A program made the translations under genes and the position numbers. The notes beneath the pieces were generated by a model, which ran no database searches, had not been told where the DNA came from, and was given only the letters and a program-made list of their open reading frames with translations. DNA of 64,000 bases from JAGLOK01 sp963677605 (GTDB lineage: Bacteria > Bacillota > Clostridia > Christensenellales > UMGS416), in contig CAXXDX010000007.1 in NCBI GenBank assembly GCA_963677605.2, positions 496,001 to 560,000 on the forward strand, written 5' to 3'. Each line of letters opens with the position of its first letter. Within the stretch, counting starts at the first letter, position 1. Below are positions 44,781-53,500 of the stretch, one piece after another.

Positions 44781-46553
44781 TTATTTGATAGGGAAACGTA
44801 TAATAACTTTTGTATAGCGGTTTTCGCGGCTTTCCATAGTTATTCCAGATCCTTCTCCATAACTAAGCTGGATTCTTTGGTTGATGTTATTTAGGCCTAT
44901 ACCGCCGCCACTCGGTGTCTCTAAGCAATCCAAGGAGTTCATAGACTTATTTATGGATTCTAGTGTTTCTGGGCTCATGCCTATACCATTATCTATCACT
45001 TCCAGTTTGTAATATCTATCTTCGATGGTTCCTTTGATATTGATGTGACAATTGTTAAGTTTGGCTTTAAATCCGTGCTTTATAGAGTTTTCCAATATAG
45101 GCTGCAAAATCATCTTTAAAAAGTTTATATGGTATTCAGATTTATCTATGGATATTTTCATGGCAAATCTATCTGGGAATCTCAAAGACATAATGGACAT
45201 AAAATTTTTAGCGCACTCTATTTCTTTGAATAAAGGAACGATCTCACTTGATTTTATTGCATATCTGAATATATTTGAGGCGGCCAGAGAAATTTCAGAT
45301 ATTTCATCGACTTCGTAATAATCAGATATGCTACGTATGCATTCTAGTGTATTATACAAAAAATGTGGGTTTATCTGACTTTCGAAAAATGACAATTCGG
45401 CCTGTTTTTGGTGAATCTGTGCATTATAAAGATCTATTTGGCTCTTGTTATTTTTTTCCATTATCTCATTATTCCGCTTTAACATTTTGTTTATGTATTT
45501 TGCTATGATATCAATCTCGACCGATGAGCGGCGGGTTCTTTCAAGCTCAGTATCTTCCACGCCTATATCATTAAGCTTTCCTATAAGGTCTTTAACGGGA
45601 ACAGTGATAGACCTTATTATATAAAAACTGGCAAGCATTATTATAATAAGAGTTATAAGAAATGAAACACCTTGTTTAAAAAGTAAGGGCTTCATATCGG
45701 AAATTATTGCTGTTCTGGGAACCATGGCGACGATAGTCCACCCATAATCTTCCTTGGTTTTATAGCGTATGATATATTTTTTGTCATTGAAGGCTATCTC
45801 ATCTTGTAATTTATTGTCCTTTATATCCGAATAAAAGCTATCTAACTTATTTCCTATAAAGCTTTCATCATTGGACATCATTATCTCATCATCTTGCAGC
45901 AAAAAGAATAGCTGCCCCGAAGTGAGATTGAGCTTTGCAATTGAATTATTGACATAATCCATACTGGTGATTGTAATGCAGCTGGCGATATGATGCCGCT
46001 CCTGCATGTTTTTTTCGAGTGCTGTGTATACGGGAGATACATAGCCGAAAAGAACCATCTTGCCATAGGAACTTGTAAAAAGTTTGCTTATCACATCTTC
46101 ATCGTATGAATTTTTAATAAGATCCTTGTCGTTTGTTATGTTATATATATCGGTTGAGACTATCCCTCTACTATAGGTGTATGAAAGAGAGTCATCTGGT
46201 TCTAAAAGAACTGCTACCTTCATATTTTCGGAAATCCTGACACCAGAATTCATAGTATCTATCGCATTATCGTATTTGATGAGTTTTTTATATGCAGATT
46301 CCTCTGTTAGGTAATCTTGCACATTTTGCGAATAAGCTATCTCTCTAGTTTGCCTCTCGGCCTCTGCCAGCAAGTAGTTTATCCCGTTGTCGATTTGGGT
46401 TATAATGTTTTGCGCGAAATTACTATAGTTGTTAACACTCGAATAATAATGATATGAATACCAGTTGTACTGCAATACCATATAAGAGATAGAAAACAAA
46501 ATAATTAATATTGTAAGCTTATGCATTATTGTTAGTGCAAATTTCTTTTTCAT
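44781..46553 (-). CDS. YesM-like sensor histidine kinase (second system)
   Basis: This 590-residue membrane kinase has an N-terminal membrane segment (about 8-27), an extracellular sensor to about 285, a second segment near 290-310, HAMP, then the His_kinase domain with His397 in QINPHFLYNTLE and an ATPase domain containing ILENSIKHGF and DNGIGMS. Same class as the protein at 18654 but divergent in sensor. It is downstream of and 5 bases from its response regulator gene and faces the operon it likely serves (36912-44710) or the one at 48343. Minus strand. Confidence 0.93.
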   Translation of the reverse strand: MKKKFALTIMHKLTILIILFSISYMVLQYNWYSYHYYSSVNNYSNFAQNIITQIDNGINYLLAEAERQTREIAYSQNVQDYLTEESAYKKLIKYDNAIDTMNSGVRISENMKVAVLLEPDDSLSYTYSRGIVSTDIYNITNDKDLIKNSYDEDVISKLFTSSYGKMVLFGYVSPVYTALEKNMQERHHIASCITITSMDYVNNSIAKLNLTSGQLFFLLQDDEIMMSNDESFIGNKLDSFYSDIKDNKLQDEIAFNDKKYIIRYKTKEDYGWTIVAMVPRTAIISDMKPLLFKQGVSFLITLIIIMLASFYIIRSITVPVKDLIGKLNDIGVEDTELERTRRSSVEIDIIAKYINKMLKRNNEIMEKNNKSQIDLYNAQIHQKQAELSFFESQINPHFLYNTLECIRSISDYYEVDEISEISLAASNIFRYAIKSSEIVPLFKEIECAKNFMSIMSLRFPDRFAMKISIDKSEYHINFLKMILQPILENSIKHGFKAKLNNCHINIKGTIEDRYYKLEVIDNGIGMSPETLESINKSMNSLDCLETPSGGGIGLNNINQRIQLSYGEGSGITMESRENRYTKVIIRFPIK

Positions 46554-46558
46554 TATCT

Positions 46559-48019
46559 CTATGCTTCTTTTTGGATTTGTTTTCTGTATTTTGACGGTGG
46601 CATACCGTATTTTGCCTTAAATTGACGGCTGTAATGACAGTAATCGTTATAGCCGGATTTTTGTGCGACCAACGCTATCGGCATATCGCAGTGAAGAAAC
46701 TGACGCGACTTTTCTAACCTGATATTTTTTAAATACTCAGAAAAAGTAGTGTTAAGATGTTTTTTAAACAGATAGCATATATAAGTGGTTTGATAGAAGA
46801 ACTTTTCCGATAAATCGCTTAAAAATATTTCCGAGTTGAAGTTGGTTTTTATATAGTCAAGTATTTGATCGAAAGATGATTTGCTTTCATCGCTTTCTTC
46901 CGGACTTACATGTATTAAGCTTATTAGTGAAATAAGGTGTTTGTTCATCTCGTTGAGGTTTTTAAATTTCAAAGGAATTTCGTCAAAATGCATATATTCC
47001 AAATCATTAACTGATGATTTATTTGATGGCAGAAGATAATTGAGAGCTGTGATTATCAGGTTATAATATAGTTCTACATCACAAATATTCAAATTTTGTT
47101 CTATACAAAGATTTGGGAAAGTCAATACAAAATCTGATATTTTTTTTGAAGGTACTTTTATTTTGGAAAAAATAGATACAATATCATTCTCAAATGAAGG
47201 AGATATATCGTTATATGAAAAAACGTATCTGTCTGTATGAATATAAGATGTTGAGTAAGCTATGCTTGCTTCGCGTAAATACGCACTCATCAGGTTGTTG
47301 GAAGTGCTCTCAAATAGAGAACTAAAAGCTATCACTTTTTTACTTTTTGCAAACATTTCTTTTAAATGCGTTTGTGCGTATAAAAACCTGTCAGAAGGGG
47401 TGTTTATGAATATAACTTCATTTTTTGTACCCAGACATATAGAAAAAGCTGAAATATCCGGTGATTGATTGAGCATATTGACAATATCGTCTTTTACAAT
47501 ATCGCTTATCGCTATTTGAAATGTTGGGTTCAGTATTGGACGTTCATAGTGCTTGAACAAATCAGAGATATTGTTTATGAGATTGCTATACATAATATTA
47601 TCAATTATTTCAAATGCGCTATCAGTATAGTTTTTGTTTTGTTCCAACTTGAGATAGCGTGTAAGATTTTGCATAACACTATTGACTTCAGCTTTGTTTA
47701 TAGGTTTGAGCAGATAATGAAATGCGTTATATTGCACAGCTTTTTGTGCATATTCAAAATTATCATGACCGCTTACAATAATAAACTTAGTCTTTATCTT
47801 TTTTTCGTACGCAGCTTTTAAAATGTCTATTCCGGTCAAACCTACCATAAATATATCTATGAAAGCTATATCCACATTATTGGAAAATATATATTCCAAA
47901 GCTTGTATTGGGTTGGTTTCCTCTAAAATTATCTGACAGTCGAGTTTTTCCCATTGACAAGCCGATTTCAATCCTCTCAACGCCCACATTTCATCGTCGA
48001 TTAAAGCGACATTATACAT
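46559..48019 (-). CDS. YesN-like AraC-family response regulator (second system)
   Basis: This 486-residue regulator has a receiver with Asp8/Asp9, phospho-acceptor Asp55 in IAFIDIFMVGLTG and LLKPINK, a long middle region, and a C-terminal AraC domain (IFLSDLSEKFFYQTTYICYLFKK, then MPIALVAQKSGYNDYCHYSRQFK). It is first in a two-gene operon with the kinase. The gene is divergent from the HMG-CoA lyase/reductase operon with a 300-base shared upstream region, making that operon a good candidate target. Confidence 0.92.
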   Translation of the reverse strand: MYNVALIDDEMWALRGLKSACQWEKLDCQIILEETNPIQALEYIFSNNVDIAFIDIFMVGLTGIDILKAAYEKKIKTKFIIVSGHDNFEYAQKAVQYNAFHYLLKPINKAEVNSVMQNLTRYLKLEQNKNYTDSAFEIIDNIMYSNLINNISDLFKHYERPILNPTFQIAISDIVKDDIVNMLNQSPDISAFSICLGTKNEVIFINTPSDRFLYAQTHLKEMFAKSKKVIAFSSLFESTSNNLMSAYLREASIAYSTSYIHTDRYVFSYNDISPSFENDIVSIFSKIKVPSKKISDFVLTFPNLCIEQNLNICDVELYYNLIITALNYLLPSNKSSVNDLEYMHFDEIPLKFKNLNEMNKHLISLISLIHVSPEESDESKSSFDQILDYIKTNFNSEIFLSDLSEKFFYQTTYICYLFKKHLNTTFSEYLKNIRLEKSRQFLHCDMPIALVAQKSGYNDYCHYSRQFKAKYGMPPSKYRKQIQKEA

Positions 48020-48342
48020 CTATTCATCCTCCGTGAACAAAGCATTTGACCTTATAAAATAGTTAATTTGCTATTAAATCATACGCCTATTATATACATA
48101 ATAACTAAACAACTTCAATATATTTGGAGATTTATCATAATATCAAACAACTATGAGAGTAATATTATTATTTTTTTATAACTTATATAAGTATATTCTA
48201 CATATAATCCATATGGTTAAAGAATATGGGTTTTAATGTGTAATGTTAATTTCAGCATTTATGGTGATAAATGTCTGTAATTTAGTGCTTAAGTCATATT
48301 GCTGTTCAATTAAACTAAATAATAGTGGCGAGGTAAATGAAA
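48020..48342. promoter_or_regulatory. Divergent regulatory region between yesN-like gene and HMG operon
   Basis: About 320 AT-rich bases. On the minus strand TTGAAG (48113-48118) and TATAAT (48089-48094), 18 bases apart, form a likely promoter for the regulator. Two palindromes are visible: ACTTATATAAGT (48181-48192) and CCATAT...ATATGG (about 48209-48229). They are candidate binding sites for the AraC-type regulator. No clear + strand promoter was found. Confidence 0.45.
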
Positions 48343-49377
48343 ATGAAAGCGATAAGGAAGACAAAAAGAGAAGCAGGAGCGGAGATATTAGAGATTGCCG
48401 CACCTGAAATAGGCGAGCATGACCTGCTGGTGAAAGTAAAAGCGGCGGCAATGTGCAAGTCGGATGTAGATGTGTTTGAGTGGACACCGCTGGTGGAGGC
48501 AGCGAACTATGACCTGCCGTTCACACTGGGACATGAGTTTGCAGGCGAAGTAGTAAAAGCGGGCAAACTGGTGAAGAACATCAAGCCCGGTGACCATGTG
48601 GCGGGCGAAACCCATATACCGTGCGGATACTGCAAAGAGTGCAGAACAGGTAATATGCATATATGCAGTAATAACATGGGAGTATTCGGCAGGAATGTGA
48701 ACGGAGCGTTCGCGGAATATATAATGCTACCGGAGATATCGGCAATAAAGCTTGCGCCTGAAATGGACATGAAGGAAGCCGCGCTTCTGGAGCCGCTTGG
48801 AACAGCGCTGCACGCACTGCAGAAAGCAAACTGCCAGGGCAAGAGCATACTGATAATGGGAACGGGCACAATAGGGCTCATGGCATGCGAGCTGGCAAAA
48901 GCACTGGGTGCCACCAAAGTACTTTCGCTTGATATAAATAAAAAGAGACTGGACTTCAGCGTTAAGTGCGGAGCGGACGTAACCATAAACGGAATGGAGG
49001 AAGACCTCGTAGAAGTGGTGAAAGAGAAAACAGGCGGACACGGAGTGCAGTGCGTGGTGGATTTTACCGGCAACCAAAGAGTGATAAACCAGGGAATAGA
49101 CGCGCTGTGTATAGCAGGGCAGATGGTGCATGTGGGAATGGTTGAAAAGGACCTTACCATACCCAGCTTTATGTACAGGGTAGTGTATCGGGAACTGAAG
49201 ATAACAGGTATATTCGGGCGGCATATGTTCAACACATGGGAGCTTTTGGTGGATATGCTTGAAGCAGGCAAAGTAGGGCTTGATAAGTATATAGGCGCTG
49301 AAATGTCCATGTGGGAATACCAGAGGGCTTTAGACGAGTTCAATAATATAATCGGCAGAGCGATATTAATACCATAA
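48343..49377 (+). CDS. Zinc-dependent MDR dehydrogenase (threonine dehydrogenase-like)
   Basis: This dehydrogenase of about 344 residues has catalytic zinc ligands in MCKSD and GHE, a structural zinc loop ETHIPCGYCKECRTGNMHIC very like L-threonine 3-dehydrogenase, and the Rossmann GTGTIG. The ATG at 48343 is preferred because GAGGT lies 8 bases upstream; the ATG at 48337 would be too close to it. The gene and its next two neighbours are visibly richer in G and C than flanking genes. It heads an operon with HMG-CoA lyase-like and reductase-like genes, so its substrate is likely a secondary alcohol made or consumed there. Confidence 0.87.
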   Translation: MKAIRKTKREAGAEILEIAAPEIGEHDLLVKVKAAAMCKSDVDVFEWTPLVEAANYDLPFTLGHEFAGEVVKAGKLVKNIKPGDHVAGETHIPCGYCKECRTGNMHICSNNMGVFGRNVNGAFAEYIMLPEISAIKLAPEMDMKEAALLEPLGTALHALQKANCQGKSILIMGTGTIGLMACELAKALGATKVLSLDINKKRLDFSVKCGADVTINGMEEDLVEVVKEKTGGHGVQCVVDFTGNQRVINQGIDALCIAGQMVHVGMVEKDLTIPSFMYRVVYRELKITGIFGRHMFNTWELLVDMLEAGKVGLDKYIGAEMSMWEYQRALDEFNNIIGRAILIP

Positions 49378-49395
49378 GAAAAAGGAGCAGGAGAA

Positions 49396-50280
49396 ATGAA
49401 CCAAAAAGAATTACCCAAGAAAGTTGAGATATTTGAAGTAGGGCCGCGCGATGGTCTGCAGCCGGAGCCAGTGTTTATTGATACGCAAAAGAAAATAGAC
49501 CTTGTGGATATGCTGACTGACGCCGGATGCAAAAAGATAGAGGTAACATCGTTTGTGCACCCGAAATGGGTACCGCAGATGGCGGACGCAAAAGAAGTGT
49601 TTGCTAATATAAAAAGAAAAGAAGGCGTTACATACAGCGCGCTTATCCCCAATATGAGAGGGCTTGAGATAGCGATAGAGGTGGGGCTTGATGAAGTGGT
49701 GACAATAATGAGCACCAGCGAAAGCCATAATAAGAAAAACCTTAACCGTACAGTAGCTGAGTCGCTCAAGGAAGTGGAAGCGATAAATAAAGTGGCAAAA
49801 GAAAACGGAGTGCGAGTAAGATCATACATAGCCACGGTGTTCGGCTGCCCGATGGAAGGGTATCAGGACCCGCAAAAGGCAATGGATATAGCAATGGCGT
49901 TTGACAGCTTTGGTTCGTATGAAGTATCACTGGGCGATACAACAGGCATGGCAAACCCGATATCGGCATATGAAATACCCAAAGCGATAAAGGCAAAGCT
50001 TAAAAAGGCAAGACTGGCCGTGCACTACCATAAATACTATGGGCTGGAGTTTGCAAACAACCTCGCATCGCTAGAAGCGGGCATAACTGTGTTTGACGGC
50101 GCGATAGGAGGACTGGGTGGATGCCCGTATGCACCGGGAGCCAAAGGCAACTGCGCAACCGAGCTTATGGTGGAGATGTTCCATAGGATGGGCATAGAAA
50201 CAGGGCTTGACCTGGAAAAGCTATATGAAACGGGAAAATACGCACAGACACTCAGCACACTTTTGTGTAAAACGGAATAG
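49396..50280 (+). CDS. HMG-CoA lyase-like enzyme
   Basis: This 294-residue HMGL-like TIM barrel has VGPRDGLQPEP with metal/catalytic Asp near residue 20, the metal-binding His-x-His in VHYHKYYG, and the mobile loop GGLGGCPYAPGAKGN with the catalytic cysteine. These are the marks of hydroxymethylglutaryl-CoA lyase rather than isopropylmalate synthase. The usual HCHDTYG is here HYHKYYG, a notable change at the Asp position after His-x-His. Strong AAAAAGGAG site. Adjacent HMG-CoA reductase-like gene downstream. Retro-Claisen or retro-aldol cleavage of a branched 3-hydroxyacyl thioester is expected; HMG-CoA itself is only one option. Confidence 0.88.
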   Translation: MNQKELPKKVEIFEVGPRDGLQPEPVFIDTQKKIDLVDMLTDAGCKKIEVTSFVHPKWVPQMADAKEVFANIKRKEGVTYSALIPNMRGLEIAIEVGLDEVVTIMSTSESHNKKNLNRTVAESLKEVEAINKVAKENGVRVRSYIATVFGCPMEGYQDPQKAMDIAMAFDSFGSYEVSLGDTTGMANPISAYEIPKAIKAKLKKARLAVHYHKYYGLEFANNLASLEAGITVFDGAIGGLGGCPYAPGAKGNCATELMVEMFHRMGIETGLDLEKLYETGKYAQTLSTLLCKTE

Positions 50281-50298
50281 GGATAAGGAGAAAAGACA

Positions 50299-51606
50299 AT
50301 GGATATTAAGCAGATAGCAAAAGATTATGCGGATAAGAAGATAAAAACACAGCACCTGGAAAAGATAGTGTTTAAAGAAATATATGCATCTGATACGGAC
50401 AAAGTAAAAGAGGCGTGCGCGCTTGCAGCAAGGATACGCTGCGAATATCTTGAAGAGAAAACAGGAAGCGACCTTAGCCTGATAAAAGAAAGCCGGATAG
50501 ACACATGCTCGCTCGTAGGCGGGGAAACTATACTTCCGGGAATAGAGTCGAAGATAGGGGCGGCATTAATACCTATGGGTATTGTAGGGCCTGCTAAGAT
50601 AGACGGAGTAAACGTATCAAAAGACGAAGAGCTGTATATACCGCTGGCAACGAACGAAGCGGCGCTTATCGCGGGAGTTCAGAGAGGCTTGAAAGCCATC
50701 AACATGTCGGGTGGCCTTAAAACACTGGTGCACTTTGACGGTATGACACGCGCACCGCTTATCGAAGCGCCTGATATATATGAGGCACAGAAGTTCTGCG
50801 CGTTTGTTAAAAACAATGAGGAGTATATGGCGGAGCTTCAAAAGTGCGTACCCGATCCATTTGTTGTATTACGAGGCATAGACCCGTACCAGCTGGGGTC
50901 GAAGGTATTTTTAAGATTAACATTTAAAACAGGCGATGCAATGGGAATGAACGGAGTAACCAAAGCATCAGCTGAAGTAGTTAAGTATATACTTGCAAAT
51001 AAACCGGGATGGACGCTTATTACTATAAGCTCCAACCTTTGCACAGATAAGAAGAACGCGCACATAAATGTATTAAACGGCAGAGGCAAGTCAGTGCAGA
51101 CGGAAGTATTCATACCCGAGGATGTATTGAAGGTAGTGTTTAAAAAGGGAGTAACCTGCAGAAGCGTAGAGAAAGTGGTATTCCACAAATGCTATCTGGG
51201 CTCATGCCTGAGCGGAACGATATCGGGGTTCAATGTGAATGCAGCAAACTCGATAGCAGCGTTCTTTGGCGCGGTAGGGCAGGACTTGGCACAGGTGATA
51301 TCATCGTCCAGCTCATTCGTACAAGCGGACGCATACGACGAAGGATTGCATTTTATGATGTCGCTGCCCAGCCTTGAGCTTGCGACCATAGGCGGCGGTA
51401 CTATGTTCGGCACGGCCAAGGAAGCACTAAAGATGATAGGCTGCGGCGGTTTCGGCACGGGAGTGGATGATAACAAGAATGTATTGCGTCTTGCAGAGAT
51501 AGCGGCAACGGTAGCAACGGCGCTTGACCTCAACACTGCATGCGCACAGGCTGCCGGCTATGAGATGGCCGACTCGCACGTGAAGCTTGCAAGAGGCGAG
51601 AAGTAA
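50299..51606 (+). CDS. HMG-CoA reductase-like enzyme
   Basis: This 435-residue protein matches HMG-CoA reductase: PLATNEAAL with catalytic Glu120, FKTGDAMGMNGVTKA, ISSNLCTDKKNAHIN with catalytic Lys, GQDLAQ with catalytic Asp, LATIGGGT, and a C-terminal ADSHVKLARG offering the His. The usual substrate loop ENVIG reads ESKIG. The class I-like layout lacks the membrane anchor. Catalytic residues are kept, so it is active on an acyl-CoA/aldehyde/alcohol set, perhaps in the oxidative direction. It overlaps the next gene by one base. No mevalonate kinase or HMG-CoA synthase is nearby, so biosynthesis is unlikely (inference). Confidence 0.9.
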   Translation: MDIKQIAKDYADKKIKTQHLEKIVFKEIYASDTDKVKEACALAARIRCEYLEEKTGSDLSLIKESRIDTCSLVGGETILPGIESKIGAALIPMGIVGPAKIDGVNVSKDEELYIPLATNEAALIAGVQRGLKAINMSGGLKTLVHFDGMTRAPLIEAPDIYEAQKFCAFVKNNEEYMAELQKCVPDPFVVLRGIDPYQLGSKVFLRLTFKTGDAMGMNGVTKASAEVVKYILANKPGWTLITISSNLCTDKKNAHINVLNGRGKSVQTEVFIPEDVLKVVFKKGVTCRSVEKVVFHKCYLGSCLSGTISGFNVNAANSIAAFFGAVGQDLAQVISSSSSFVQADAYDEGLHFMMSLPSLELATIGGGTMFGTAKEALKMIGCGGFGTGVDDNKNVLRLAEIAATVATALDLNTACAQAAGYEMADSHVKLARGEK

Positions 51607-52514
51607 TGGATAAAAACATAAGAAACTACATAAAAGTAGGATTAATCCACTTCATGGCATATCCTAACACAATAAAAGGCGAAGGGCCGATAGAAGAGAC
51701 GATGAAGCGTATATTGGAAGACGATTACTTTGATGCGGTTGAAGTTACATGGATTAAAGATGATGCAGTCAGAAGCTCTGTAAAGAATATGATAGATGTT
51801 TCCTCAATGGAAGTTTTCTATGGAGCGCAACCTAGGCTGTTAACCACCGGGAACAATCCTAACGCTTTAGATGAAAATGAAAGACAGATAGCAGTTGATA
51901 ATCTTAAAGCGGGCGTGGATGAAGCTGCTGAAATGGGAGCAAAGGGTTTTGCATTCCTTTCCGGGAAGTATGAATATGATACAATTGATCAAGCATTTGA
52001 TGCACTGGTTAAGACTACTGTGGAAATTTGCGAATATGCCAAAGAAAAGGGTGTGCCAAAGGTAGCGCTGGAAGTCTTTGATTATGATGTGGATAAATGC
52101 TCACTAATAGGTCCGGTGAAGCTTGCAAAAAAATATGCAGAAGCAGCGTGTTCAAAAGTTGACAACTTTGGTCTTATGGTAGACCTTTCACATTTGCCGT
52201 TGCTTCGTGAAACAGCAGAAGAATCACTAGCGCCCATTAAAGAGTATATAATACATGCTCATATGGGAAATGCAGTTGTGGAAGAAGGGATGCCTGCATA
52301 TGGCGACGCGCACCCAAGGTTTGGTTTTCCGGGTGGTTCAAATGATGTGGACGAACTTGTGGAATATTTAAGAGTGCTTATAGAAATAGGGTATCTCAAA
52401 GAGGGAGAACCGAAAGTAATAAGCTTTGAAGTCAAACCCTTTGGTGATGAAGACCCTGAACTTGTAATTGCAAATGCCAAAAGAACACTTAACAGAGCAT
52501 GGGCGAAACTTTAG
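51606..52514 (+). CDS. Sugar phosphate isomerase/epimerase (xylose isomerase-like TIM barrel)
   Basis: This 302-residue AP-endonuclease-2 family barrel shows FDAVEVTWIKDD, AAEMGAKGFAFLSG, VALEVFDYDVDKC, LMVDLSHLPLLRE and IIHAHMGNAV, giving the Glu/Asp/His metal site expected of isomerases. It is coupled to the HMG-CoA reductase-like gene by a one-base overlap. Likely reaction is aldose-ketose isomerisation or 3-epimerisation of a small sugar or hydroxy-acid such as hydroxypyruvate (Hyi-like). Exact substrate unknown. Base composition returns to the AT-rich average of the window. Confidence 0.83.
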   Translation: MDKNIRNYIKVGLIHFMAYPNTIKGEGPIEETMKRILEDDYFDAVEVTWIKDDAVRSSVKNMIDVSSMEVFYGAQPRLLTTGNNPNALDENERQIAVDNLKAGVDEAAEMGAKGFAFLSGKYEYDTIDQAFDALVKTTVEICEYAKEKGVPKVALEVFDYDVDKCSLIGPVKLAKKYAEAACSKVDNFGLMVDLSHLPLLRETAEESLAPIKEYIIHAHMGNAVVEEGMPAYGDAHPRFGFPGGSNDVDELVEYLRVLIEIGYLKEGEPKVISFEVKPFGDEDPELVIANAKRTLNRAWAKL

Positions 52515-52524
52515 GAGGAATAAA

Positions 52525-53484
52525 ATGAAAATTGTAGTTTTAGATGGATACACACTTAATCCGGGTGACTTAAGCTGGGGAGATCTTGAAAAGCTTGGTG
52601 AAGTTACAGTCTATGAACGCACCCCAAATGATAAAATAGTGGAGCGCATAGGTGATGCTGAGGCTATATATACTAATAAGACACCGATAACAAAGGATAT
52701 ACTTGAAGCATGTCCGAGTATAAAGTTTATAGGTGTGCTTGCGACAGGGTACAATGTGGTTGATGTTAACGCTGCCAAAGCAAAAGGTATTCCTGTTTGC
52801 AATGTCCCTACTTACGGCACAACAGCTGTTAGCCAGTTTGTATTCGCACTGCTTTTGGAGATATGTCACCATGCATGGGATCACAACCTTGCTGTTAAAA
52901 ATGGGGACTGGACAAGCAATCCTGATTTTTGTTTCTGGAATTACCCTTTAATAGAACTTGCAGGAAAAACAATGGGTATTATCGGATACGGACGCATTGG
53001 GCAGGCAACAGGAAAGATAGCTCAGGCGTTTGGGATGAAAGTGCTGGCGTTTGACAAATATCAAAACAAAGAGCTTGAATGCGAAACAATGCAGTATGCA
53101 GAGCTTAACACATTGCTTCAGGAGTCTGACGTTATCAGCCTACATTGTCCGCTGTTTCCGGAAACAGAAAATATAATGAACAAAGACAATATAGCAAAAT
53201 GTAAAGACGGAGTTATTATAATCAACACATCCAGAGGCGGGCTTGTAGTTGAAGATGATATGGCTCAGGCTTTAAAGGATGAGAAAGTATTCGGATTTGC
53301 TGCAGATGTTGTATCAACTGAACCTATTAATATGGATAATCCTCTGCTTACAGCACCGAATACAATACTTACACCCCATATAGCATGGGCGCCGAAGGAA
53401 GCGCGTGCACGTCTTATGGGAACAGCTATCGGAAATTTGAAATCGTTTAAAGATGGAACCGTCATAAATGCTGTAAACCAATAA
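52525..53484 (+). CDS. D-2-hydroxyacid dehydrogenase (hydroxypyruvate reductase-like)
   Basis: This NAD-dependent dehydrogenase of about 319 residues resembles glycerate dehydrogenase HprA: VLATGYNVVD, NAD motif GIIGYGRIGQ, catalytic Arg in INTSRGGLV, Glu in VVSTEPI and His in LTPHIAWAP. The ATG at 52525 follows AGGAGGA; a longer frame from 52468 lies within the previous gene. It would reduce hydroxypyruvate (or a similar 2-oxo acid) to D-glycerate, which the next gene phosphorylates. Confidence 0.92.
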   Translation: MKIVVLDGYTLNPGDLSWGDLEKLGEVTVYERTPNDKIVERIGDAEAIYTNKTPITKDILEACPSIKFIGVLATGYNVVDVNAAKAKGIPVCNVPTYGTTAVSQFVFALLLEICHHAWDHNLAVKNGDWTSNPDFCFWNYPLIELAGKTMGIIGYGRIGQATGKIAQAFGMKVLAFDKYQNKELECETMQYAELNTLLQESDVISLHCPLFPETENIMNKDNIAKCKDGVIIINTSRGGLVVEDDMAQALKDEKVFGFAADVVSTEPINMDNPLLTAPNTILTPHIAWAPKEARARLMGTAIGNLKSFKDGTVINAVNQ

Positions 53485-53500
53485 ACTTCAGGAGCAAAAA

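Noticed and set aside
48507..49835. 442-codon open frame on the minus strand across the dehydrogenase and HMG-CoA lyase genes
   Set aside because: It is antisense to two well-supported genes, is dominated by Ser, Ile, Phe and Thr, shows no domain, and is explained by the codon bias of the GC-richer genes on the + strand.
50299..51606. Mevalonate-pathway isoprenoid biosynthesis locus
   Set aside because: No HMG-CoA synthase, mevalonate kinase or decarboxylase genes nearby; the neighbours are catabolic.
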